DNA of 64,000 nt from Sinonovacula constricta (taxonomy: Eukaryota > Mollusca > Bivalvia > Cardiida > Solecurtidae), in the NCBI GenBank assembly GCA_007844125.1, contig CM017564.1, positions 15,316,399-15,380,398 on the forward strand. Reading direction: 5' to 3'. The notes under the pieces are model-generated. The model saw nothing but the letters and a program-made list of their open reading frames with translations. It ran no database searches and was not told the DNA's origin. Each line of letters starts with the position of its first letter. Position 1 is the stretch's first letter. Shown in pieces: positions 24,001-32,404 of the stretch. Both the position numbers and the translations under genes were made by a program.

Positions 24001-25508
24001 TCATGTGCAGAAGGTCCTGCCCAGACATAGCTAGTGTGTTTTAGCTGACCTATCATGTGCAGAAGGTCCTGCCCAGACATATCTAGGGTGTTCCTTTAAG
24101 GTTCCAGCTGATTTATTATGTGCGGAAGGTCCTGCCCAGACATATCTAGTGTGTTTTAGCTGACCCATCATGTGCAGAAGGTCCTGCCCAGATATATCTA
24201 GGGTGTTCCTTTAAGACACCAGCTGATCTGTTATGTGCAGAAGGTCCTGCCCAGACATATCTAGTGTGTTTTAGCTGACCTATCATGTGCAGAAGGTCCT
24301 GCCCGGACATATCTAGGGTGTTCCTTTAAGGTTCCAGCTGATTTATTATGTGCGGAAGGTCCTGCCCAGACATATCTAGTGTGTTTTAGCTGACCCATCA
24401 TGTGCAGAAGGTCCTGCCCAGATATATCTAGGGTGTTCCTTTAAGGCGCCAGCTGATCTGTTATGTGCAGAAGGTCCTGCCCAGACATATCTAGTGTGTT
24501 TTAGCTTACCTATCATGTGCAGAAGGTCCTGCCCAGACATATCAGGTTCCATTAATGTGGTATCCGACAGTTTGGACCGATTGTAATTTACAGGAGACCA
24601 TCTAGAGCTGTTTATTGGCGCCCTACATCCATGTGAAAAATAAAGCTTAACACCCATATTTGGGTGAAATGTGAAATGTAATTCTTACCTAAGCCATGCT
24701 TCACGGTCGGTTATATTTAAACTTAGAAAACCACGTGATCACTTAATTTTTGCTCTGACGTTGATATCTATTGTTAGCTAAACTCCCCGTCATGCTTAGT
24801 TAAATATTTGGAAAGCATTAATAATAGGGATATATTTAATGATCTGCACTGTCAAATAATTTAGGCAGTGATATAACCTTCCTTTTCTTAAACTAAAGTA
24901 TGAGTTTATGGCATAATCATGTCCTAATTGTTGTTACGTGTAGTTGAGATCGGCAAACTGTTGGATAGCAGGTAACTTTTAAAAAGTTATGGCGGGAAAT
25001 CTCAATGATGTCACTACAATGTTGTTTTGTTTAATTTGTAACTATTTTATTTAAGAGGTGGCACATCTGTATTTATTGTGATACAAAATCCAAATGGATG
25101 ACCTGGTAGCGCAATCGGTAGAGCGTCGGCTCCAGTTTCGGGAGGCCTAGGCTGTGACATATCAAAGCCGTTAAAAATGGAAGTTGTATAGCACCCTTGC
25201 TAACGCTCATGCAAATATCAGGGCAGTTCCATGACTGGTTGTCCCTGCTGTGTATGTAAAAACCATGAAAGTAATACAACATTACACAGTATTTTAATTT
25301 AACTACATCTGTATACAAAACTAATTTTTAACCATATAAAACAAATTTTAATTGTAGGAAATGGCAAGAGGGAAAAGTATTAATATTTGACGACTCTTTT
25401 GAGCACGAGGTGTGGCATCATGGGACAGATCCTCGTATAATTCTCATTATCGACTTCTGGCATCCGGATCTAACAAAGGAGGAACGACTGTCACTGACAC
25501 CGATTTAA
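3000..25508 (+). CDS. ASPH: Aspartyl/asparaginyl beta-hydroxylase gene (11 coding exons, spliced)
   Basis: This type II membrane 2-oxoglutarate/Fe(II) oxygenase hydroxylates Asp/Asn in EGF-like domains in the ER/secretory pathway (family knowledge). Joining exons 3000-3057, 3674-3967, 9500-9595, 10647-10792, 12507-12744, 13217-13353, 16161-16355, 17279-17419, 22003-22147, 22497-22719 and 25358-25508 gives 1824 nt, 607 aa plus stop, with matching phases. Order: cytosolic tail with a ten-residue repeat (about 35-74), one membrane helix (about 88-108), polar linker, TPR-like helical region (about 199-400), then the oxygenase domain. HTGPTNCRLR holds His529, with His540 just after; FDDSFEHEVW holds His574; Arg584 lies in DPRIILIID. 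By family analogy His529 and His574 bind iron, and His540 and Arg584 bind 2-oxoglutarate. The length is shorter than long vertebrate ASPH mainly in the linker. All splice sites are GT-AG. A 5' non-coding exon may exist. AATAAA at 26072 is a possible poly(A) signal. Confidence 0.95.
3674..3967 (+). CDS. ASPH: ASPH exon 2: cytosolic repeats and transmembrane helix
   Basis: Encodes residues 20-117. The acceptor is ttacag|AG and the donor is TTG|gtatgt, phase 1 at both ends. A 30-bp coding tandem repeat gives four DNNASPRTRP-like units, followed by the membrane anchor YVVWITLAVAVALGSVIF. The charge pattern (Lys/Arg before the helix, acidic after) fits an N-in, type II orientation. Confidence 0.9.
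4195..4430 (+). repeat. SINE-A, diverged copy
   Basis: A tRNA-like head (ggttcgactccc box-B-like), then 'cttgcggtgcgcc', 'tggatcttcctcca' and a poly(A) run, in the same order as other SINE-A copies. It lies in ASPH intron 2. Confidence 0.6.
4800..5010. repeat. Pyrimidine-rich minisatellite (about 14-15 bp)
   Basis: About 14 copies of 'cacccctctccagt/c' in ASPH intron 2. The strand bias (C/T on plus) makes long open frames on both strands; none is a gene. Confidence 0.9.
5285..5560 (+). repeat. SINE-B copy, head-truncated
   Basis: Starts at the box B region (gggtttgatcccgg) and runs through 'gctcccttgctaatgctcaa', 'tatcatgccaggtgttcac' and 'tctctagataatggaaata' to a 'aataaata' tail. Confidence 0.75.
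5900..6100 (+). repeat. SINE-A copy
   Basis: A tRNA-like head ('gttgccgatttgtaactcc', 'gggttagagtccc') followed by 'gtgcgccggtggttctaccc', 'ctccctccacc' and 'gctggacgttgctataatga'. In ASPH intron 2. Confidence 0.85.
6360..6650 (-). repeat. SINE-C copy
   Basis: On the minus strand it begins with a convincing tRNA-like head: 'gcaatagctcagatggtaga' (box A) and 'gtgttcgaacccc' (box B). The body ends in 'ccggcta'. A second copy lies at 9790-10060. The cloverleaf is not intact enough for a working tRNA. Confidence 0.75.
6825..7330 (-). repeat. SINE-B copy with its 3' tail present three times
   Basis: Reverse-oriented: the head (box B complement 'attgaacttggggcc') is at 7230-7330, the body at 7110-7230. 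The 3' segment ('ccaccaacagtattt ... gcatg') then repeats three times at about 105 bp, down to 6825. Confidence 0.85.
7530..7620 (-). repeat. SINE-A head fragment
   Basis: Reads 'tggtagagtcagggatttgt' and 'catgggttcgcgcccc' on the minus strand, matching the SINE-A tRNA-like head only. It is not called a tRNA gene because it ends without a paired acceptor stem and matches the SINE. Confidence 0.75.
7905..8118 (-). repeat. SINE-A copy next to the 33-bp array
   Basis: Reverse-oriented SINE-A (tail at 7905, head at 8118). It abuts, head first, a plus-oriented SINE-A core fragment that begins the 33-bp minisatellite. Confidence 0.8.
8140..9437 (+). repeat. 33-bp minisatellite (about 39 copies) derived from the SINE-A core
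   Basis: Unit 'ctgggatcttcctccactga' plus 'aatagctggtagt'. The first copy is continuous with 'gattctacctagacatttgt', the SINE-A core. With 33 bp being 11 codons, both strands stay open; the resulting frames are not genes. It ends 62 bp before ASPH exon 3. Confidence 0.93.
9500..9595 (+). CDS. ASPH: ASPH exon 3 (linker; 72-bp longer form possible)
   Basis: Encodes residues 118-149, starting after tctatacag and ending at CAACAG|gtgaga, phase 1 at both ends. An almost identical copy of the last 72 bp follows directly and ends at an identical donor at 9667. Using that second donor would add 24 in-frame residues (631 aa total). The sequence cannot say which donor is used. Confidence 0.85.
9596..9667 (+). 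CDS. ASPH: Alternative 3' extension of ASPH exon 3
   Basis: In-frame continuation of exon 3 with no stop, repeating VDSI...RGPESTG of the preceding segment (72-bp period). It ends with its own CAACAG|gtgaga donor in the same phase. It may be an alternative exon tail or a recent duplication that is always or never included. Confidence 0.5.
9700..9762 (-). repeat. SINE-B fragment
   Basis: 'accacacccagtcacatta' is the reverse complement of the SINE-B body ('tgactgggtgtggt'). Short and truncated. Confidence 0.5.
9790..10060 (+). repeat. SINE-C copy
   Basis: 'gcagatcgggaggtcatgga' and 'ttcaaatcccggcc' form the head. The body 'gcattacgcctgactcgtcg' mirrors the 6360-6650 copy in the opposite orientation. 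In ASPH intron 3. Confidence 0.75.
10075..10225 (+). repeat. SINE-B 3' part
   Basis: 'tatatctgctttaaatggac', 'actgttggtgggacgataaa', 'cccag' match the end of SINE-B. An unrecognised open frame of about 110 codons (10158-10490) starts inside it. Confidence 0.7.
10647..10792 (+). CDS. ASPH: ASPH exon 4 (linker)
   Basis: Encodes residues 150-198, an acidic Ser/Asp-rich stretch ending DSADAYREK. The acceptor is attgacag (phase 1) and the donor is AAAAG|gtaagg (phase 0). The position fits the luminal linker ahead of the TPR-like region. Confidence 0.85.
10800..12200. other. ASPH intron 4, mostly unique AT-rich sequence
   Basis: Contains a partial SINE-A (about 10985-11095: 'cagtggttctacccagattt', then 'gtgttggtgaggtgttac') and otherwise no recognisable element. 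Confidence 0.5.
12205..12385 (+). repeat. SINE-B 3' half
   Basis: 'ggttggcccggtgtcaggat', 'atcatgccaggtgttc' and 'gggactataaacccaatcaa', ending in a CA-rich tail, in ASPH intron 4. Confidence 0.85.
12507..12744 (+). CDS. ASPH: ASPH exon 5 (TPR-like region)
   Basis: Encodes residues 199-277 (KELQKAMDRYDNIL...). It contains helix-pair signatures such as PRAMWGKALVLLAMAEQQRSN, cognate to the TPR-like segment of ASPH. The acceptor is attgcag (phase 0) and the donor is AGAG|gtagtt (phase 1). Confidence 0.92.
12745..13216. other. ASPH intron 5
   Basis: AT-rich, with a short 'ataaaaatca' repetitive stretch around 13070-13150. No element is recognised. Confidence 0.4.
13217..13353 (+). CDS. ASPH: ASPH exon 6 (TPR-like region)
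   Basis: Encodes residues 278-323. WKFLCDRFPDS and LGTSYLMKGD match the TPR-like helices of the family. The acceptor is gtgtgtag (phase 1) and the donor is CAGAAG|gtaatt (phase 0). Confidence 0.92.
13415..13565 (-). repeat. SINE-A body that precedes the 65-bp array
   Basis: 'gtggtggagaaagacatcaa', 'ccagctaaaagacct' and 'gggactcaaa' are the reverse complement of SINE-A tail to mid-body. The expected head follows and is multiplied into the array. Confidence 0.6.
13560..15395 (-). repeat. 65-bp minisatellite (about 28 copies) derived from the SINE-A tRNA-like head
   Basis: Unit 'gtagctgtcataggcattac', 'aagtccacaactctatcac', 'tatgtcatgggcgcccc', 'tttcagaag'. This aligns step by step with the reverse complement of the SINE-A head ('gcagtcagaggagttacaaa', 'cgactctaccactacgcc', 'acgggcgcccc'). 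In ASPH intron 6. Confidence 0.92.
15680..15868 (+). repeat. SINE-A copy
   Basis: 'gtgggttggagtccccgtcg' (box B region), 'cagacataagtctgggatct' and 'tcctccaccaataattagct', ending with an 'aacaacaac' tail. In ASPH intron 6. Confidence 0.85.
16161..16355 (+). CDS. ASPH: ASPH exon 7 (TPR-like region)
   Basis: Encodes residues 324-388. HPDDGFSLVHLAFI and GKFYHHYGDAYIRLQ resemble the family's 'NDGFAKVHYGFI' and 'GRFYFHLGDA' segments. The acceptor is ggcaatag and the donor is GACAAG|gtacat, phase 0 at both ends. Confidence 0.93.
16430..17095 (+). repeat. 34-bp minisatellite (about 20 copies)
   Basis: Unit 'aagtcaagatggaagctttc' plus 'atgtaggcccttac', in ASPH intron 7 starting about 75 bp after exon 7. 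Not recognisably SINE-derived. Confidence 0.93.
17279..17419 (+). CDS. ASPH: ASPH exon 8
   Basis: Encodes residues 389-435 (AREVFAEAKRRGLF ... SLYNADRPLTARPVW), the conserved link between the TPR-like region and the oxygenase domain. The acceptor is ctgtttag and the donor is ATACAG|gtgaga, phase 0. The last 24 bp of the exon plus the donor are duplicated 45 bp downstream, with the duplicate donor destroyed. Confidence 0.93.
17440..17485 (+). repeat. 45-bp duplicate of the ASPH exon 8 end
   Basis: Repeats 'actggctaccagcggtatat' plus 'acag' and the start of the intron, with the donor GT changed to GG (acagggg). It is intronic after the real donor at 17420. Confidence 0.85.
17530..18965 (+). 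repeat. 38-40-bp minisatellite (about 37 copies)
   Basis: Unit 'ttgtcccccttagtactcat' plus 'atgaactactatcctgga', with length variants ('ataggaactac'). In ASPH intron 8, joined directly to the G-rich array that follows. Confidence 0.93.
18975..21430 (+). repeat. 40-bp G-rich minisatellite (about 61 copies), G-quadruplex motif in each unit
   Basis: Unit 'gttgtaagggatgggggtag' plus 'ggggaggggttggcatgtag'. Most units fit G3+N1-7 four times on the ASPH sense strand. The antisense is stop-free in all frames and gives proline-rich frames of up to 659 codons, which I judge spurious. Confidence 0.95.
21598..21720 (+). repeat. SINE-A 3' half
   Basis: 'cagctaacctgcggtgtgcc', 'ctacccagacatatgtcctc' and 'aagctggatgttgccaatat', with an 'aacaacaacaaac' tail. 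In ASPH intron 8. Confidence 0.8.
22003..22147 (+). CDS. ASPH: ASPH exon 9
   Basis: Encodes residues 436-483 (LLEENWEVIRDEALSLFD ... DWKQYTFATK), the start of the aspartyl/asparaginyl hydroxylase domain. The acceptor is tgttctcag (phase 0) and the donor is AAAG|gtagca (phase 1). Confidence 0.94.
22390..22485 (+). repeat. SINE-B tail fragment
   Basis: 'tctctttcaagtggacactg' and 'gtactgttggttggactata', directly upstream of ASPH exon 10. It occupies much of the short intron 9. Confidence 0.7.
22497..22719 (+). CDS. ASPH: ASPH exon 10: first half of the catalytic core
   Basis: Encodes residues 484-557. It holds the CKRGQIKFSVM strand and HTGPTNCRLRAHLGL, with iron ligand His529 and His540 beside it. 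The acceptor is gatttcag (phase 1) and the donor is ACATT|gtaagt (phase 2). Confidence 0.96.
22780..22890. repeat. ATT/ATC microsatellite
   Basis: Imperfect trinucleotide tract (attattattc, atcattatcattatcatc) in ASPH intron 10. A similar tract follows the SINE-B at 23205-23330. Confidence 0.85.
22890..23205 (+). repeat. Full-length SINE-B
   Basis: Head 'tggtagtgcaatcgatagaa' and 'gggttcgatcccag'; body 'gctctcttgctaatgctcaa', 'tgactgggtgtggtatcatg'; end 'gggacaataaacccaataaa'. Flanked on both sides by the same ATT-type microsatellite. Confidence 0.88.
23775..24545 (+). repeat. 51/63-bp alternating minisatellite derived from the SINE-A core
   Basis: Units share 'gtgcagaaggtcctgcccag' and 'acatatctag', ending in either 'tgtgttttagctgacc' or 'ggtgttcctttaaggttcc' plus 'agctgat'. 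It aligns to SINE-A 'ggtggttctacccagacatg', 'tgtctggggtcttcctcc', 'accaaacagctgg'. In ASPH intron 10. Confidence 0.88.
25090..25250 (+). repeat. SINE-B 5' half
   Basis: 'gacctggtagcgcaatcggt', 'agagcgtcggctcc' (box A region), then 'cccttgctaacgctcatgca'. It is cut off before the 3' half, 110 bp before ASPH exon 11. Confidence 0.85.
25358..25508 (+). CDS. ASPH: ASPH exon 11: second half of the catalytic core and stop
   Basis: Encodes residues 558-607 (KWQEGKVLIFDDSFEHEVW ... ERLSLTPI, stop TAA at 25506). His574 is the second iron ligand and Arg584 the predicted 2-oxoglutarate contact. The acceptor is attgtag, and phase 2 matches exon 10. The end at SLTPI matches the usual family C-terminus. 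Confidence 0.96.
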
Positions 25509-26725
25509 TTTAAAAGAGGATTGGGTCAGATAGAGGATGGTGGCGCTACTGTCACTTTTTGTGAAGTGTAAGAACTAGGATGGACGTTATACAACTTTAA
25601 TCTCCAGTTTTGTGACAAGCTGTCATATTGGGATGGATTTGAATTGTGTTTATCGGACCAAATAGTTCACATTTATTATTACAGTTATTATATTTTTGTG
25701 TTGTTTTTTTGTTATTGTGTTTATTGTTATTGTTATTTAATATTATCATTTATTGTTATTGTTATTATCATCATCAACATTATTATTGTTATTATTATCA
25801 TAATTATTATTAAATACATGTATTATTGTCATAGTTATTATTATAATTATTGTTATTTTGTCATACTGGTATAAAAGCTATGTTATATAGACTTAGACCC
25901 AACCGTTATATTCATACAGTAACGTATTTATTTTGTTTCTCTAAATGTGTTACTACTACCCCCATGTCAGGTGTTCATGCCATTACAGTAAAGGAAGCAC
26001 TATATCTGTCTCCAGTACACGCTAGGGAGTGGAACCAGCTTTATTACTGTGTTTCCTCAACTTTCTTTGAAAATAAATAGTAGAGTTATTATCATGACAG
26101 CCCCGTCGGCATTAATGTCGGCAATGTTGTCGGCATTTATGTTGGCATTGATATCAGCAATGATGTCGCCATTTATGTTGGCATTGATGTCTGCAATGAT
26201 GTCGGCAATGATGTCGGCAATGGTTATCCTTTTTATTACATTTTATTAAAACCATAAAAAATGTTAGGTTTAAACTTGTAATACTGTGTGACTACCTAGG
26301 GAGAGCCATATCAAATGGGCAGCTAACCCTAGGATTATTTAAGCTGAATTATGCCCTTTTTGAATGTTTTTATTAAAACTGCCAAGCACTGAAAAAAATA
26401 GGGCACACTGTCTATGAACAGCATTTTTTAAAAGTATTTCTGGCATCCAGAACTTACTGATACAATTGTAATATGCTGTCATCCCTCCAGTGACACATGA
26501 CGCATTGATGTTGAAATGCTATGTGCTATGGGTACATATTGGATGTTGAAATGCTATGTGCTATGGGTACATATTGGATGTTGAAATGCTATGTGCTATG
26601 GGTACATATTGGGCGTTGAAAACTTAAGTTGGGACATCATATCTAGAATGCCACCAAATGCTGCTTTCCCCTTGAAGCTTTCAAAGAATGGTACGTTGTT
26701 GATGCCTGCATAATTGCTGATTTAT
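25509..26725. other. 3' flank of ASPH
   Basis: Holds the probable 3' UTR, an ATT/GTT microsatellite (25670-25860), a SINE-B fragment (about 25960-26040), AATAAA at 26072, a 9-18-bp 'gatgtcggcaat' minisatellite (26105-26225), and three copies of a 35-bp unit ('ttgaaatgctatgtgctatg') at 26510-26620. Confidence 0.6.
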
Positions 26726-26734
26726 ATTCACAGC

Positions 26735-27010
26735 GTGAGCACCAGGTACGGGAGGCCCCGGGTTCGATCCCGGGCTGTGACATACTAATGTTAAATTGGT
26801 TGTGGTATAGCTCCCATGCTAACGCTCAAGCAAATATAAGGGTAGTTCCGGTTGGCCCGGTGTCAGGATAATGTAACTGGGTGTGGTATCATGCCAGGTG
26901 GCCACGGCATGCTAAACACAGAGACGGCAGCACTATTTCTGCTTCAAGATGACACTGTCTCCAGATAACTGAAATACTGTTGGTGGCACGATAAACCCAA
27001 TAAGCAAATA
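26735..27010 (+). repeat. SINE-B copy
   Basis: 'gcaccaggtacgggaggccc' and 'gggttcgatcccgggctgtg', through 'gtgtggtatcatgccaggtg' to 'ggcacgataaacccaataag'. Confidence 0.88.
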
Positions 27011-28060
27011 AACCAAACAATTCTATTGTATATATTCTTACATTAGAATGCATCCCTTTTCATTAGCTGATTATGCCATATTATGTTTAAAACTGTTCAA
27101 AAAATAATAACTACTTTTGATAAATATCACTTTTTTATTTTGTACTGTAAAATCATGACAAAATGGGATTAAAATTGTCTTTAGAACAACTTTTTATTTT
27201 TCCAACAGTCCCTAATAATCTTAGATGAAGTTTATTTATGTTTTCATTATTTTACGAATATTTTGGTCATTCAGGATAAGGTAAAAATAAAATATAAATA
27301 AAATATTAATAGCAACTAACTTAAGGTCTATGTGTAATACACCTATATGTTATGTTAAGTATTTTTTATAGTACTCAAGTTAATACAAAATAGTTACCAA
27401 CCAAGCTTGTATAGTCATTTTAATCAACCATTTGATGCGAAATTTTGCTTATTGTTTTTAACTCAATTTTTTTAGTTGTTGAAAAGTGAATTTTAATGCA
27501 TTTTACATCCATGTTTATCCCATGTGCCTACCAGTAAATGCCTTGGTGCATGTCAGGTGGTAAAAAGGGCGCTTCTCTTTTTATACAAAACTTTGTCTGA
27601 GGATATTAAGATTGTTTTTTTTTGTGAATTCTTTGAGAGTAAAAAAAGAAATTTAATTTCTTAGCTGTGTTTATGTAAATTGCTTTTTTATGTCAAAAAT
27701 GAATAAATCAGTTGTTGTTTAACTCATTAACAAATAGTGTGTTTGTTTTCTTGCATGCTTACTTATCCAAACATAAACATTTCTATACTTTTTTGGATTC
27801 TTAGGGAATTTATATATTGACATGCCGTTACCGGTAATTGATTGACTTTATTTATGAGTATATACACTATACAATGAGAACTCCTAAGCAATAAAGACAG
27901 CTATCCTATTCATAATATTGGGATATTACTGCCCTATTTTATTGATGTTTTCTGTAATTTGTGATAATGTGATCTTTTTATATAAATCTTTGCTTGTTTG
28001 TAGTGTGATGGTTTATAGGGTCAAGCCATATATACCCGGTATTGTTTCATTTGTTTATTT
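27010..28060. other. Unique AT-rich intergenic sequence
   Basis: No gene, array or SINE recognised. Confidence 0.4.
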
Positions 28061-28069
28061 AACCGGTCA

Positions 28070-28220
28070 TTTTGATAAAGTGACTGGGTCTAGTATCATG
28101 CAAGGTGTTCACGGTATGCTATACATAGTGATGGCAGGTCTATATCTGCTTCAGGTGGACACCGTCTCCAGATAACTGAAATAGTGTTGATAGGTCAATA
28201 AATCCAATAAACAAACAGGT
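28070..28220 (+). repeat. SINE-B 3' half
   Basis: 'gtgactgggtctagtatcat', 'gcttcaggtggacaccgtct', 'gataactgaaatagtgttga', with a tail 'ccaataaacaaacag'. Confidence 0.82.
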
Positions 28221-29765
28221 CAACCATTACACACATAAACACTACATTTATACAACAGTTAACATTGTTTTGTGTACGACTTTCATATATTTAGAAGTGT
28301 TTTCAACTGTTTTCAAACTATGAAAGGCCAATATGTATACAAATATAAAATAAAGCAGGTAAATGTTATTATTTTCTATTGAGATCACAAATCATATTTA
28401 AACATATGCTCTTTTTATTTGAAATATGTTCCTGTTATTTTTGTACACTGTTGTGAAATATCATGCACTGTTTATAATAATTACATTGATCCTTGTTCCA
28501 TTGTGTCCTCACATTATTTCAATATTGTCAGTTTATTTCTGCCAACAACAAGTAAAAAAAAATATAAAGTCAATATGAATGAGTTGTGTAAGATGCCGTG
28601 ATTTAAAAAAAAAAAATATTTTTCCTTTTTTAGCATCATTTTTGTTGAATTTATTATCTTTGATATGTCTATGCAAGCATTTAATTGTTTGGCAGTGTTT
28701 AGTGCAATAAATTTAATCTTCTGTCTTTGAATTGATCATCGACTGGTTATTTAAACATGGTTTTCATTGTTTTAAGATAACTTTTCTTAATCTAAGTAAT
28801 TAGGAGCATATTTGTTTAAATGTTTTGTTTTGTTTTGGTTCATTTATATAACACTTACATATTCTGAAATCAAACTTTTATTGACATATATATATAGTGA
28901 CTTCATAATCTATTTCAGGATTTAGTAGTTAGTTACTTTATGCACGTATTTTCTGACCCAAGTACCTTTTCTAATTATTGTTTAAATAACGACTTTCATG
29001 AGCTTTTTTTTAGTTTTGTTTTTTTACATTTCTTTTCTTTCCAACGTTAACTTGTGTAAAAGTAATTATTATCTTCTTGAAAAAATAGTATGAATATTAA
29101 ATATTATAAATATTACATATGAATATTTTTGTTGTCAACTCATCTGAAGAAATATATTTACAATCATAGACACACAGCCATTATATGTCATAATATATAT
29201 TTATATGAGATCTTATTGCACTGATTTCTATTTTTGATGATGAAAACCCAATCCATGTTTTATTTTAACTTATAAAAACATCTTGTCTGTAAAAACATCT
29301 TGTCTGTAAAAACATCTTGTCTGTAAAAACCAGTCTGTGTTTGTGAAGTCTATAAGATTTACTCTTTGGCAGCTAAACTTGAATTGATATGAGATAGTTA
29401 CCGATGTAGAGCCTGCTGGGGGCGGGGGGGGGGGGGCTATCTGATCAGATTGATATGAGATAGTTACCCATGGAGAGCCTGCTGGGGGGCTGTCTGTTCA
29501 GGATCTGTACTGTTTGCCCCTTAGTCTCGACCGATATGGCATTGTAAGACTGATAATTATAATTAAGTGTGGGTAATTTATCAATAAAGCAGACACCTCC
29601 TTGTTTAATAGACTTTTATCAGACAAAAGCAGCAAACAAACATTGTCATGCTATCACCTTGACCGTTAAAAGGTGAAAAGGTCACTCATTTTGGCCATGT
29701 GTGTTCAACAAGTTTATTTCTTGTTTCCACTTTGTGTGCTTTTTTAATATATGTTACACGTTTTC
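28220..29765. other. AT-rich intergenic sequence with small duplications
   Basis: Contains three 17-bp copies of 'aaaacatcttgtctgta' (29275-29330). A direct duplication of about 65 bp begins 'gatatgagatagttac' (29386-29510) and includes a long G run. No gene is seen. Confidence 0.5.
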
Positions 29766-29774
29766 CTGTTTGGC

Positions 29775-30055
29775 TCAATGTACAGAAGGCATCTGGTTCC
29801 ATCCCAGGCTATGACATATGAAAGTCATTAAAATGTTAATGGTATAGCTTCTGTCAGCGCTCAAACAAATAAAAAGTTAGTGCCACGACTAGTTGGCCCG
29901 GTGTCAGGATAATATGACCGGGTGTGGTATCATGCCTGGTGTTCATGTTCACGGCATGGTATACACAGTGAACCCAGCACCATATCTGCTTTAAGTGGAC
30001 ACCGTCTCCAGATAACTGAAATACTCTTGGTGGGATGGTAAAACCTAATTAACAC
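29775..30055 (+). repeat. SINE-B copy, diverged
   Basis: 'ggttccatcccaggctatga', 'gccacgactagttggcccgg', 'gggtgtggtatcatgcctgg' and 'ttggtgggatggtaaaacc'. Confidence 0.82.
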
Positions 30056-30329
30056 AAACACTTAACTGTATCAACAGAGCACTTGCTAAGTCTGCATAAT
30101 TGTATGTAAGATAGAGAGCTGTGATAGCTTTATGATTTATATACAAACTGTTGTTTTTTACCTTTTATTTAATTCATGTTAATTTTGAAAAGCAAAGGTA
30201 AGTCATGTTTGACAGAAGTCTGTCTCAGTATAGATTGTTAATATAGTTTAAACTGTCTTCTAAAGGTTGTGTCTTGTTCTTCCATAGGAAATTAGTGATG
30301 TTTTGTGTATTTCATTTGAAGCTCCTTTT

Positions 30330-30580
30330 AGGGGCGCACGTGGCATAGTGGTAGAGTCACCGATTTATAACTCCTCTGACTACTTAGCCGCGCACCGCGT
30401 GGGTTTGACTCCTGTTTTTAAGAAAACCTTTAAGAGGGCAAAGCACTTGATGTGATCTGACAGCTGACTTGCAGTGCGCCGGTTGTTCTACCCAGACATG
30501 TGTCTGGGATCGTTCTCCACCAAAATGCTGGACGTTGCTATAATGATCATAAATGGTCGCTGCAATGAATGTCAAAAACA
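30330..30580 (+). repeat. SINE-A copy
   Basis: 'ggggcgcacgtggcatagtg', 'gtagagtcaccgatttataa', 'ggttgttctacccagacatg' and 'gctggacgttgctataatga', with a 'aaaaacaaag' tail. One of the better preserved copies. Confidence 0.9.
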
Positions 30581-32400
30581 AAGTGAAGTTACGTATTAAC
30601 CAAGATTTATTGTGCTTAAATGATTTTGTGTATATATATTGATGTTTTAATTTAGTCTGTGTAGGCTGTGTGATATTTGGTATAGAATAAATTAGATTGA
30701 ACATGTGTTTAAGGGTCCAATCTATCTGCTGGTTATGTTGAAATTCATGAAAACAATGGGAAAAAAACATAAAAAAGTTACACTTTTTGTCTCTGAAGAA
30801 ATACTTGGAAACAGTTGTCATAACATTATTATTAAGAGAACCGCAAAAATGGTAATTTTTGTTAGTAAAATGATTTGACAGAGATTATGGAGGGACTGGG
30901 CTTCACCCGAGAGAAGTTCTCATTACGCCAAGTTCAACTCCGTGATTGATGAAACAATGGATTGGAATCCATTCAAAGAGGAAGAGGAATAATTTTGTGT
31001 CATTTTAGTTGTCAATTCTTTTCAGCTGGCCTGCTGTCAGTGTCTGCATATGCAAGAATGATTGTTGCTTATGTTTTCATAACGTGTTATATCCATGGCA
31101 AGGTATCAAAAGCACCAGTGTTTTGTGTGTGTTTCACACCAGTATATAGTGTACACAGAAATACAGTGATTCGTTATATTTTTATGTTCTGTCTTTTATA
31201 CACCCCAAAGATTAAATCTTCCTGGCTTAAAACAGTACAGTATTGATAGTTTCCACATCCGTAAAGATCCCTTATCTTGGCAACCATCTTTTTGGTAACA
31301 ACTTCAAGGAATTCAGATGAAATGTATAGAAGCGTAAATTTTATTTTCTTATAATTTGTTGATTTGTGGTTCAAAAATTTAAAGCTATGCAACTGGAAAG
31401 CATATTTTTAGAATGCACCATTTTTAACATTGATCAATGCACAAAGAATTAATATACAAAAATAAATAAAATTATTGGCTCATCCTTAAAGAAAATGAAC
31501 AGTGTATCCTTTTTGGTTTTATATTTTTTACCATTTAAACTATCAAAATATAGTTTTGATATTTAAACATACTTCATAAAAGATGTTAAATTTGATTTAA
31601 AATTGAGTAAAATATCAAGAAAATAAAAACACAGTGGGGAGTCACATACTGGACATATTTCCAGCATTAGCTTTTGCCTTCAAAAATGGCTGCCTTAAAC
31701 TGTCTTATTAGTGCCTATGGCATCACATGGAAACTATACAGATTATCTTTGTGTTCAACAATTAAGTCTTAAATACTTGCTAAACTAGTATTAATTTTAA
31801 CTTGGCACTGATATCCCTAAGGTCGTTTTAGTGATATCAAACTAGTATCAGTTTTAATAGTCAGGGTAGAACCACTGCACAAGAGTGCTGAGTTTGAAGA
31901 CCTAAAATACAATTTTTGTTCATAAAAAAAAATTATCTGCATTTAACAAGTAGTTCTTTTTGCATTTGAAGTATTTTAGGTCATCACACCACACCATTTA
32001 TATTGATAAACGTTTCTGGAGTAGGACCTCCCTACCACACTCTGCACTGGCAGGACACAACCTGGCAGGACACAACCTACCACCCCCATCCCCAGTGGCC
32101 CACACCAGCACACCTTCTGTATCCATGGTCAAGTTAAAAGGGACACAGAAACTGTCATTGGTTAAACTAATAGATCAAAGCACTGTGCCATAATTAAAAG
32201 ATGTCTGTGAACTATTTACAATTAGTATATTTGTCAAGTAAACAGAATCTCTACTTTTTGAATTGAACATGTGCATTAGTTATCTCCCTTGTATTTTTAT
32301 ACACTTTATGTATGAGAAACATATCTATTTTAACTTGTTGCTTATTTTAAACATGATCTTCATTCACTTTTATTGATTGCTTATCTAATTCCACATTAAT
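30580..32400. other. Intergenic sequence, no secure gene
   Basis: AT-rich. A short open frame at 31960-32193 carries a 17-bp duplication ('ggcaggacacaacct') and has no recognised family. A splice-flanked hydrophobic frame lies at 31025-31099; neither is called. Confidence 0.4.
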
Positions 32401-32404
32401 ATAT

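Noticed and set aside
31025..31099. Hydrophobic frame between a good acceptor (ttcttttcag) and donor (GGCAAG|gtatca)
   Set aside because: No matching exon before or after it and no family recognised; probably chance.
31960..32193. 77-codon open frame with a 17-bp duplication
   Set aside because: No family signature or splice support; too short to call.
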